From contig DATGFP010000116.1 in NCBI GenBank assembly GCA_035309005.1, positions 1-36,330 of the forward strand: DNA of 36,330 bases. Direction: 5' to 3'. Shown here piece after piece: positions 26,895 to 33,864 of this stretch. Below the pieces are notes generated by a model. The model searched no databases. It was given only the letters and a program-made list of their open reading frames with translations, and was not told the DNA's origin. Each line of letters opens with the position of its first letter. Positions within the stretch are counted from its first letter, which is position 1. Made by a program: the position numbers and the translations under genes. Source of the DNA: DATARH01 sp035309005. GTDB lineage: Bacteria; Pseudomonadota; Alphaproteobacteria; ATCC43930; CGMCC-115725.

Positions 26895-26975
26895 CGTCAT
26901 TCCCGCGAAAGCGGGAATCCAGGCGTGCCATGATCCTGGCGGTTGCCCTGGACCCCCGCTTTCGCGGGGGTGACG
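26895..26975. repeat. REP-like paired hairpins between rsmB and guaA
   Basis: Two opposed units, 26895-26923 (containing TTCCCGCGAAAGCGGGAA) and 26947-26975 (containing CCCCCGCTTTCGCGGGGG), each form a hairpin alone and also pair with each other, with CCAGG/CCTGG at the inner ends. This is the common proteobacterial GTCATTCCCGCGAAAGCGGGAATCC type element. It starts three bases after the rsmB stop and ends 22 bases before guaA. Confidence 0.88.
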
Positions 26976-26997
26976 CTAGCTTTGCGGGCTCCGCACA

Positions 26998-28557
26998 ATG
27001 ACCGACCGCATTTTGATCCTCGATTTCGGTAGCCAGGTCACCCAATTGATCGCGCGGCGGGTGCGTGAAAACGGCGTCTACTGCGAAATCCAGCCCTACA
27101 CGGTGAGCGAAGAGAAGATCGGCGACTTCGCGCCGGCCGGCATCATTCTGTCGGGCGGCCCCGCCTCGGTGACGATAGCGACGACGCCGCGCGCGCCCGA
27201 CATCGTCTTTCACCTCGGCGTGCCGGTGCTGGCGATCTGCTACGGCATGCAGACGATGTGCGCGCAGCTGGGCGGCCGCGTCACACTCTCGGACCACCAG
27301 GAATTCGGCCGCGCCTTTATCGACATCCTCGACCGCTGCCGTCTCTTCGAGGGCCTCTGGCCGCCGATGGCCCAAGGCGGCGGACGCGAGCAGGTGTGGA
27401 TGAGCCACGGCGACAAGGTCGAGGCGCTGCCGCCCGGCTTCCGTGCCGTCGCGGCGAGCGAGGGGGCGCCGTTCGCCGCGATCGCCGATGACGAGCGCCA
27501 GTTCTACGGCGTCGTCTTTCATCCCGAGGTCGCGCACACCCCGCAGGGCGGCCGGCTGTTGCGCAATTTCACCCACCATGTCTGCAACTGCCACGGCGAC
27601 TGGACGATGGCGGCCTTCCGCGCCCAGGCGGTGGAGCGCATCCGCCGGCAGGTCGGGTCTAGCCGCGTCGTCTGCGGCCTCTCGGGCGGCGTCGACTCGG
27701 CGGTCGCAGCGGCCCTGTTGCACGAGGCGATCGGCGACCAGGTGACCTGCATCTTTGTCGATACCGGCCTCCTGCGGCAGGGCGAGGCGGACGAGGTCGT
27801 GCGCCTCTTCCGCGGCCATTACAACATCCCGCTAATCCACCGCGACGCCGGAGCCCTCTTCCTCGAAAAGCTCACCGGCGTCACCGACCCCGAACAAAAG
27901 CGCAAGACGATCGGCGCCACCTTTATCGACGTCTTCGACGAAGAGGCGCGCCAGATCGGCGGCGTCGAATTCCTCGCGCAGGGGACGCTCTATCCCGACG
28001 TCATCGAGTCGGTGAGCGCCACCGGCGGCCCCTCGGTCACCATCAAGTCGCACCACAATGTCGGGGGCCTGCCCGAGCGGATGAACCTGAAATTGGTCGA
28101 GCCGCTGCGCGAACTCTTCAAGGACGAAGTGCGCGTGCTCGGCCGCGAACTCGGTCTGCCGGCGCATTTCGTCGACCGCCACCCGTTCCCCGGCCCCGGC
28201 CTCGCGATCCGCATGCCGGGCGAGGTGACGCGCGAAAAACTCGAGATATTGCGCAAGGCCGACGCAATCTTCCTCGACGAGATCCGCGGCGCCGGGCTTT
28301 ACGACGCGATCTGGCAGGCCTTCGCGGTCTTGCTGCCGGTGCGCACGGTCGGCGTGATGGGCGACGCGCGCTCCTATGATTTCGCCTGCGCACTGCGCGC
28401 CGTCACCTCGACCGACGGGATGACCGCCGATTATTACCCGTTCCCGCACGAGATACTGGGCCGCGCCGCGACCCGCATCATCAACGAGGTGCGCGGCATC
28501 AACCGCGTCGTCTACGACATCACCTCGAAACCCCCCGGCACGATCGAGTGGGAATAG
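26998..28557 (+). CDS. guaA: GMP synthase (glutamine-hydrolysing)
   Basis: GuaA aminates XMP to GMP using glutamine and ATP. The protein has 519 residues. The class I glutamine amidotransferase domain comes first: oxyanion block ILSGGPASV, nucleophile C81 in AICYGMQTM, and the His-Glu pair in VVFHPEVAHTPQGG. The ATP pyrophosphatase domain has the P-loop VCGLSGGVDSAVAAALLHEA. The C-terminal dimerisation domain contains RHPFPGPGLAIR (after VD) and the terminal KPPGTIEWE, which is nearly invariant. The ATG at 26998 starts right after the REP-like repeat. It completes the guanine nucleotide cluster with guaB. Assignment is secure. Confidence 0.97.
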   Translation: MTDRILILDFGSQVTQLIARRVRENGVYCEIQPYTVSEEKIGDFAPAGIILSGGPASVTIATTPRAPDIVFHLGVPVLAICYGMQTMCAQLGGRVTLSDHQEFGRAFIDILDRCRLFEGLWPPMAQGGGREQVWMSHGDKVEALPPGFRAVAASEGAPFAAIADDERQFYGVVFHPEVAHTPQGGRLLRNFTHHVCNCHGDWTMAAFRAQAVERIRRQVGSSRVVCGLSGGVDSAVAAALLHEAIGDQVTCIFVDTGLLRQGEADEVVRLFRGHYNIPLIHRDAGALFLEKLTGVTDPEQKRKTIGATFIDVFDEEARQIGGVEFLAQGTLYPDVIESVSATGGPSVTIKSHHNVGGLPERMNLKLVEPLRELFKDEVRVLGRELGLPAHFVDRHPFPGPGLAIRMPGEVTREKLEILRKADAIFLDEIRGAGLYDAIWQAFAVLLPVRTVGVMGDARSYDFACALRAVTSTDGMTADYYPFPHEILGRAATRIINEVRGINRVVYDITSKPPGTIEWE

Positions 28558-28567
28558 GCGGAACGCG

Positions 28568-29254
28568 ATGGCTGAGGCGGAGATCGCAGGGGTCGAGGCC
28601 GTGGTGTTCGACGCCTACGGCACCCTCTTCGATGTCGCCTCGGCCGCGACGGCGTGCCGCGACGTACTCGGCGAGCGGGCGGCGCCGCTGGCCGCCTTGT
28701 GGCGCGACAAGCAATTGCAATACACTTGGCTGCGCGCGGTAGCGGGGCGCCACGCCGATTTCTGGCAGGTGACCGGCGACGCGCTCGATTTCGCGCTGGC
28801 CGCGCTGGGGCTGGAGGGCGCCGTGCCGCGCGAGCGGCTGCTCGGCCTCTACCGCACGCTCGACGCCTTTCCCGACGCTCCCGAGGCGTTGCGCCGCATC
28901 AAGGCGGCGGGCTTGCCGACCGCGATCCTGTCGAACGGCTCGCCCGCCATGCTGCAATCGGCGGTCGCGCCTGCCGGCATCGCCCAATTGCTCGATCTGG
29001 TGCTCTCGGTCGAGGAAGTCGGGGTCTTCAAGCCGCACCCGAAAGTCTACCAGCTGGCGGTCGACCGGCTGGGCGTCCGCGCCGCTGCGATCCTCTTCGT
29101 CTCGTCGAACGGCTGGGACGCCGCGGCCGCCGCCGCCTTCGGGATGCGCGCCCTGTGGTGCAACCGCTACCGCCAGCCGCCGGAGCGCCTGCCGGGACGC
29201 CCCGAGCGCGAAATCCACAGCCTCGCCGAGCTGCCGCCGCTGGTCGGCGGGTGA
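28568..29254 (+). CDS. Haloacid dehalogenase type II (L-2-haloacid dehalogenase-like)
   Basis: A 228-residue HAD-superfamily hydrolase. The nucleophile is D15 in VVFDAYGTLFD, the exact form used by (S)-2-haloacid dehalogenases. Other family marks are LWRDKQLQYTWLRAV (the substrate-binding arginine region), AILSNGSPAML, GVFKPHPKVYQLAV (the lysine) and FVSSNGWDAAAAAAFGM (the second acid and the SSN-WD motif). These enzymes remove halogen from short 2-haloacids with inversion. Sequence alone cannot show whether that is the natural substrate. Start ATG 28568, ten bases after guaA. Its stop overlaps the GTG start of the VTT gene (GTGA at 29251-29254), so the two are translationally coupled. Confidence 0.92.
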   Translation: MAEAEIAGVEAVVFDAYGTLFDVASAATACRDVLGERAAPLAALWRDKQLQYTWLRAVAGRHADFWQVTGDALDFALAALGLEGAVPRERLLGLYRTLDAFPDAPEALRRIKAAGLPTAILSNGSPAMLQSAVAPAGIAQLLDLVLSVEEVGVFKPHPKVYQLAVDRLGVRAAAILFVSSNGWDAAAAAAFGMRALWCNRYRQPPERLPGRPEREIHSLAELPPLVGG

Positions 29255-29934
29255 CCGGCGCCGCTCAGAGGGCGCTGCGGCTCGTTGCGGTGAGCCTCGT
29301 GCTGCTCGCGCTCGCTTGCCTGTGGCATGCGCTGCCGCTCGGCGAGTGGCTCGCCGCGCTGCGCCTTTGGATGCTCCTCCTCGGCTGGCGCGGGGTTCTC
29401 CTTTTCGTCGCGATCTACATTGTCGGCGCGGTGGTGCTGGCGCCCGAGGCGCTGCTGACGATCCTCGCCGGCTTTGCCTACGGCGCGTGGGGGCTGCCGG
29501 TGGTGCTGGTCGCCGCGACGATCGGCGCCTCGCTCGCCTTCCTGATCGCGCGCTATCTGGCGCGCGACCGGGTGCGCGCGCTGGTCGCCGAACGGCGCAA
29601 CCTCGCCGCGATCGACCGGGCGGTCGCCGCGGACGGCTGGAAGATCGTCGCGCTGTTGCGGCTCAGCCCGCTCGTCCCGTTCAACCTGCAGAACTACCTC
29701 TTCGGGGTCACCGCGATCCCGTTTGCCCATTTCGCCTGCGCGACCTTCCTCGGCATCATTCCGGGGACCGTGCTCTATCTCTACATCGGCGCGCTGGGCG
29801 AAGCGGCCGAGGGCGGCGGCGGCGCGGTGAAATGGGCCCTCTTCGCCGCCGGCCTGGTTGCGACCGCGCTCGTCGCCGTGCTGGTCGCCGCCAAGGCCCG
29901 CGCCAGCCTGCGCGACGCCGGGATGCGCGCCTGA
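29251..29934 (+). CDS. TVP38/TMEM64-family (VTT-domain) membrane protein
   Basis: A 227-residue membrane protein with about five or six hydrophobic segments. The VTT core reads LFVAIYIVGAVVLAPEALLT then ILAGFAYGAWGLPVVLVAAT, IGASLAFLIARYLARDRV, GWKIVALLRLSPLVPFNLQN and YLFGVTAIPFAHFACATFLG. The GWKIVxLLRLSPxxPF signature is shared with the other VTT protein at 18205-18954. The start is GTG 29251, overlapping the stop of the haloacid dehalogenase by four bases. The function in bacteria is not settled; lipid or undecaprenyl-phosphate handling is a reasonable guess for the wider family. It converges on the NIPSNAP gene with a single base between stops. Confidence 0.9.
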   Translation: MTGAAQRALRLVAVSLVLLALACLWHALPLGEWLAALRLWMLLLGWRGVLLFVAIYIVGAVVLAPEALLTILAGFAYGAWGLPVVLVAATIGASLAFLIARYLARDRVRALVAERRNLAAIDRAVAADGWKIVALLRLSPLVPFNLQNYLFGVTAIPFAHFACATFLGIIPGTVLYLYIGALGEAAEGGGGAVKWALFAAGLVATALVAVLVAAKARASLRDAGMRA

Positions 29935-29935
29935 G

Positions 29936-30259
29936 CTACTGCGCCGGCGAGCGCCGCGTCGGCACGATGCGGGTGACGACCATCTTCTCGCGGTCGAGGC
30001 ATTCGGGCACGCGCGGCGCGATCTTCTCTTTCCAATAATCGGTGTCGTAGACCGCCTTATAGAGCGCCTCGCGCTGCGCTTCCGATTCGAAGCGGCGGAT
30101 CCACACGTAGGCCGACGCGTCGGTCTCGCCCTTGAAGCTGCCGGTGATGACCATCCCCTTCGACACCTGGAACGGGATGATCTCCTCCTCCATGATCTTG
30201 ACCCATTCCGCCATCTTGCCCGGCCGCACGTGGTATTGCCGCAATTCGTAAAAGGCCAT
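29936..30259 (-). CDS. NIPSNAP family protein
   Basis: A 107-residue ferredoxin-like-fold (dimeric alpha/beta barrel) protein. It begins MAFYELRQYHVRPGKMAEWV, a standard NIPSNAP opening. It continues IPFQVSKGMVITGSFKG, then YVWIRRFESEAQREALYKAV. The bacterial function is unknown; members often accompany catabolic genes or act as small binding proteins. ATG 30259 is chosen because it matches the family start; a longer frame to 30298 is open but unlikely. A very strong promoter lies at 30412-30440 on the same strand, giving a leader of about 146 bases. Its stop is one base from that of the convergent VTT gene. Confidence 0.9.
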   Translation of the reverse strand: MAFYELRQYHVRPGKMAEWVKIMEEEIIPFQVSKGMVITGSFKGETDASAYVWIRRFESEAQREALYKAVYDTDYWKEKIAPRVPECLDREKMVVTRIVPTRRSPAQ

Positions 30260-30411
30260 CGCGATTCTCCCTGCGCTGAGGGCGGCACCATAACCCAACC
30301 CCCCGGCCAGGCGAAGCGCCCGACGCCATTTTTGCTGTTTCTACAGCGGATTTACAGCCAGCTCACCCGCGCCCGGGTCCGCCCCGCGCCCCGATCCGGA
30401 CCGTCGGGCAC

Positions 30412-30440
30412 AATATACAATATTATTTCGATTTTGTCAA
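30412..30440 (-). promoter_or_regulatory. Near-consensus sigma-70 promoter for the NIPSNAP gene
   Basis: On the minus strand TTGACA (30440-30435) is followed by exactly 17 bases and TATATT (30417-30412). The -35 box covers the stop codon of the restriction-modification gene upstream. Transcription would start near 30405 and run into the NIPSNAP gene. The inverted repeat GGTCCG/CGGACC around 30376-30402 lies at the start of the leader. Confidence 0.8.
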
Positions 30441-33400
30441 CGCCCCGCCGCGGCGCGTTCGAGGTTGAGCGCCAGGAGGCGGGCCAGCGCTTCCTCGTCG
30501 CTGGTATCCGCCGGCCAGCCATAGGCGGCGGCGACGGCGGCGTCGAGGTCGCGATGCGCGTGGTCGAGCCAGGCCGGGCGCTCGTTATAGAGGTTGGTCA
30601 GCGTGCGCTTCTTGAGGATCGCCGCGGCTTCCGGGTTCTTCGGCAGGATGCGGTCGGGATAGCCCGGCACGACCTCCGGCACGCGCTCGACCAGATCGGA
30701 CGGGTTCAGCCACGCCTCGCGCAATTCATCGAGCCGCTTCGCCGCCGCGGCGATCGCGACGGCGCGCGGATCGCCGGCATAGTCGGCGGCGGGGATGTTC
30801 GGCGTCAGCCCTTCGGGGAAGGGGAAGGTCTCGAAAGTAGTGCCAATCGTGTATCGCGGGTCGTTGCCGACGCCATGCCACGACCCGACCCCGAGCGACC
30901 ACGATTTATGTATCCGGCTCACCAGCATACCGAAAGCAAAATCGCCTTCTGACGATATGACTTGGAGTTTATGGTCGGGAACAATTGATGGGCGCAACCA
31001 AGCAAACACGCGGTGCTTGGACACTTCGGGTGTGACAATGAAGCGATGCAGGCCTTTGAGCGCGCGCCACATTCCAGGCCGCGGTTCGACGTGGCGCCAC
31101 CAGAAGCGGCAGTACGCCTCGCGGCGGTTCTTTTCGCGATCCGGTTTGACGTTGGCGAGGCAGTAGGCGAACGGCGCCTCGTACAGCGCCGCCGCGCGTT
31201 CGCTCATTTCCCAGCCGAAATCGATGATCCATTTGTCGGACGGGCGGCGCGTTATATCCATGCCGTTCACCCACGGCCGCAGCACGTCGGAGTTCGGCCG
31301 GCCGTTCGGGTTCAGCGGCAGTTGCAGCCAGCGCCGCGCCAGATCGCCGGGAATATCGAACGCGCCGCCCTTGGTGTCGCCCATGAAGGCGACGCCCTTG
31401 TTTTCCGTCAACGGGCGTGCCCGGGTGAGATCGCTTTTCGCGGCGGTCAGGTCGGAGCTGATGCGCTCCACCGGCTCGCCGTCAAGCCTCGGCCGCCGCT
31501 CATCCTCGTCGCCGCTGAAGCAGATCAGCGACACGCGCACAGCCACACCCTCGACGACCCATTTCTCGTCGTCCCAGGCGTCGAAAATGACTCCTTCTCG
31601 GACGATGCGATCGAGCACGCGGCGATTGGCGCCGCCGCGCATCGAATTCGTCGCGACGAGCCCGGCGCGCTGGGTTTTTCCCTCTCCGCCCTTCAGGGGG
31701 GAGAGGGAGGGGCCCGGCGCGGAGCGCTGGGAGGGTGAGGTGGGCTTGTCGGCGACGGCTGTGGAATCCCCCACCTCACCCCGGCCCTCTCCGCCCCCAG
31801 GGGCGGAGAGGGAGGAGGACATTTGCTCCCAGGCCTTGGCGAACCAATAGGCGACGAGATCGGCTTCGCGCGGGACCCGGCCGGCATAGACGGCGAACAG
31901 CCGCTCGACATAGGCGTCGCCGAGGCCGCTGCGCAGCCGCTTGCCACCGAGAAACGGCGGGTTGCCGACGATGACATCGGCCGCCGGCCATGCGCGCTCG
32001 CCGCCGCTCGGCGTCAAGAGCGCGTCGGCGCGCTGGATGCCGTCGAGGCGGTCGAGGATCGGCCGGCGGGTGACGTGGAGGCCTTTGCGCAACTGCCACT
32101 GGAGTTCAGTGATCCACACCGTGAGCCTTGCGAGCTCGGCGGCATAGGCGTTGATCTCGATGCCCAGCACCGCTTCCGGGCCGATCTGATAATCGTCGAG
32201 CGGCAGGCCCATCGCCGCGGCGTCCTCGGTCACCGCGAGATCGAAATCCTTCAGCGCGCGCAATGACAGGGCGAGAAAATTGCCCGAACCGCAGGCCGGG
32301 TCGAGCACCCGGTAGCGGCCGAGGCTGGCGCGGAAATCGGCGTAGAGGCCGCGCGCCTGTTGCAGCAGCCGCTCTCGCTGCGCCGGCGCCGTTGCTCGCG
32401 CGCGCCGCTCGTCGAGTTCCCTGATTTCCGCCTTGATCCGTTCCCATTCGCGGCGCAACGGCGCCACCACGACCGGCTCGATGATCTTCATGATCGTCGC
32501 TTCGTCGGTGTAGTGGATGCCGACGCCGCGGTTGGCCGCCGGCGCGTGCAGCGGCAGGGTGGCGTGGTGCTCGGGTTCGGGCGCGTCGAACAGGCTCGCC
32601 ATCTCGGCGCGCTTCTTGTCGTCGAGGCCGCTCTCGAACAGCGTCCCGAAAATCGTCGGGTCGATCGCCTTCCAATCGAGGCGCGCCGCATTGGTCAGGT
32701 CGCGCAGCTGGTTCTGGCCGAGCGGCAGCACGTCGTCGTCATCGAACAGGCCGCCGTTGAACCAGGGGACCGCGACCGTGCCGAAGCGGCCGTGCGGGTT
32801 CGCCATCGCGCGGAACAAATCGCGCAGCATCGGCTCGAAATCGCTCGGGCGCTTCGCTGCTTCATCAAGAATGTCCGCGAACACCCGCCCTGGCAGCAAG
32901 TCGATGTCTTCGGCGAACAGGCAAAAGACGAGCTTATTGATGAAATGCGCGACGCGGCGGTCGTCGTGATGCTCGCGCAGCGCCACGGCAATCCTGGCGA
33001 AATTCGCCGCCGCCTCGGCCGTCACGCTCTCGCGCGTCGCGGTCGGCCGCAGGCGTTCGGGATGCAGGAAACAGTTGCGCAAGAGGTCGCGCGCCTCGAC
33101 CGAGCGCAGGTCGGCCAACGGGATGACGTGCGGCACGGCGATGGCGTTGGTGAAATTCGTGCGGACACGAATTTCCTGCATGTCCGACACGATCAAGAGC
33201 GGCGGGTTTTCCAGGGCGTCGGCGTAGCCCTTCAACTGCGCGTACGCCTCGACAAGGTTGCGGCGGTCGCGCTTGTATTCCCAGGCAAAGCAGTGCCGTT
33301 TCCAGACATCGGCGAAGCCCTGGGTATTGCCGATCTTCCGTGTCGGCTTCTCGAACGTGTAGTCAGCGGCGCTGGCCGGGGTCGGCTCGGGCACCCCGAG

Positions 33401-33493
33401 CAGCTGGCAGAGGTCCCTGAAATGCGATTGCGACGCCGCCCGTTCGCTAAGCTCGGTGCCGCGCCATTTGGCGATGAATTCTTCGGGCGTCAT
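30437..33493 (-). CDS. MmeI-like type IIL restriction-modification enzyme (endonuclease-methyltransferase fusion)
   Basis: A 1018-residue single-chain enzyme in which one protein cuts and methylates DNA. The N-terminal nuclease carries D62-X9-E72-Y-K74 (FADVWKRHCFAWEYK), the PD-(D/E)XK layout of MmeI. A helical linker follows. The gamma-class N6-adenine methyltransferase has motif I LDPACGSGNFLALS (D398) and motif IV VIVGNPPFLGG (N511). The C-terminal part (about residue 690 on, for example HRFIVTPEVSKHRVFAWL) is the target-recognition region, ending with helices rich in E and R. All key residues are intact. A palindromic element has inserted in frame at about residues 561-604, between motif IV and VATNSMRGGANRRVL, adding about 44 residues of low-complexity sequence. 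ATG 33493 has no clear ribosome binding site. No separate specificity or methylase gene is adjacent. Confidence 0.92.
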   Translation of the reverse strand: MTPEEFIAKWRGTELSERAASQSHFRDLCQLLGVPEPTPASAADYTFEKPTRKIGNTQGFADVWKRHCFAWEYKRDRRNLVEAYAQLKGYADALENPPLLIVSDMQEIRVRTNFTNAIAVPHVIPLADLRSVEARDLLRNCFLHPERLRPTATRESVTAEAAANFARIAVALREHHDDRRVAHFINKLVFCLFAEDIDLLPGRVFADILDEAAKRPSDFEPMLRDLFRAMANPHGRFGTVAVPWFNGGLFDDDDVLPLGQNQLRDLTNAARLDWKAIDPTIFGTLFESGLDDKKRAEMASLFDAPEPEHHATLPLHAPAANRGVGIHYTDEATIMKIIEPVVVAPLRREWERIKAEIRELDERRARATAPAQRERLLQQARGLYADFRASLGRYRVLDPACGSGNFLALSLRALKDFDLAVTEDAAAMGLPLDDYQIGPEAVLGIEINAYAAELARLTVWITELQWQLRKGLHVTRRPILDRLDGIQRADALLTPSGGERAWPAADVIVGNPPFLGGKRLRSGLGDAYVERLFAVYAGRVPREADLVAYWFAKAWEQMSSSLSAPGGGEGRGEVGDSTAVADKPTSPSQRSAPGPSLSPLKGGEGKTQRAGLVATNSMRGGANRRVLDRIVREGVIFDAWDDEKWVVEGVAVRVSLICFSGDEDERRPRLDGEPVERISSDLTAAKSDLTRARPLTENKGVAFMGDTKGGAFDIPGDLARRWLQLPLNPNGRPNSDVLRPWVNGMDITRRPSDKWIIDFGWEMSERAAALYEAPFAYCLANVKPDREKNRREAYCRFWWRHVEPRPGMWRALKGLHRFIVTPEVSKHRVFAWLRPSIVPDHKLQVISSEGDFAFGMLVSRIHKSWSLGVGSWHGVGNDPRYTIGTTFETFPFPEGLTPNIPAADYAGDPRAVAIAAAAKRLDELREAWLNPSDLVERVPEVVPGYPDRILPKNPEAAAILKKRTLTNLYNERPAWLDHAHRDLDAAVAAAYGWPADTSDEEALARLLALNLERAAAGR
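31680..31812. repeat. Palindromic repeat element inserted in frame in the restriction gene
   Basis: The element has a hairpin at each end: CCCTCTCC...GGAGAGGG at 31680-31707, and a perfect 13-base stem CCCTCTCCGCCCC/GGGGCGGAGAGGG at 31785-31812. Between them the perfect arms GGGTGAGGTGGG (31733-31744) and CCCACCTCACCC (31770-31781) pair around the middle. Such CCCTCTCC-GAGGTGGG mosaics are normally extragenic in proteobacteria. Here it is translated, as a Gly/Pro/Ser-rich insert, without breaking the frame. Confidence 0.88.
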
Positions 33494-33523
33494 CGCAGAG
33501 ACGTTAGCGCTCGCCCGCCGCGA

Positions 33524-33566
33524 TCACACCGAAAAATGCTCCGTCTGCGGGTGGTGGGCGGCGACC
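33524..33566 (-). pseudogene. Remnant of a metH 3' end
   Basis: Read on the minus strand this gives VAAHHPQTEHFSV followed by TGA. The true metH end at 33865 gives IVLHHPQAKYFSV followed by TGA. The DNA of 33524-33557 matches 33865-33898 at two exact blocks (14 and 13 bases) with the same 7-base spacing. An in-frame TAG lies a few codons upstream, so only the last dozen or so codons remain. It lies 30 bases before the restriction gene start. Confidence 0.7.
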
Positions 33567-33609
33567 GGAGCCGGACCGCTCTATTTTCGGCGAGAGGAAG
33601 GGAAAGCAG

Positions 33610-33813
33610 CTATGCCTCGACCAGATCGAGACGACGCTTGATCAGGGCAACGTCGCCGGCGATGCGATCAACGCGCACCGAGAGGCTTGCGTATTGGCCT
33701 TCCAGCAGGCCGACACGTTGTTTCAGCTCTGTCAGATCCGCCTTCACGTCAACCAAATCGCCGCGAATCGCCCGCAGCATTTGCAAGACCCGATCGCCGG
33801 GTTGATCGCTCAT
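33610..33813 (-). CDS. Small coiled-coil protein of unknown function
   Basis: A 67-residue protein that starts MSDQPGDRVLQMLRAIRGDL and continues as heptad-like sequence (VDVKADLTELKQRVGLLEGQ, then VRVDRIAGDVALIKRRLDLVE). It has no cysteines, no signal peptide and no membrane helix. The pattern predicts a long amphipathic helix forming a dimeric or trimeric coiled coil. Similar short proteins are widespread in alphaproteobacteria without a known role. ATG 33813 has AGGA seven or eight bases upstream. It is flanked by the two copies of the metH 3' end and lies between metH and the MmeI-like gene on the same strand. Confidence 0.75.
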   Translation of the reverse strand: MSDQPGDRVLQMLRAIRGDLVDVKADLTELKQRVGLLEGQYASLSVRVDRIAGDVALIKRRLDLVEA

Positions 33814-33864
33814 CGACGCATCCTGGGCCGGCTGGAGATCGATCGCAATATCGCCGAGTTGCCC

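Noticed and set aside
32360..33805. A 481-codon plus-strand frame opposite the restriction gene start
   Set aside because: The minus strand encodes the MmeI-like nuclease with its catalytic residues and the coiled-coil protein. The plus-strand translation shows no recognisable domain.
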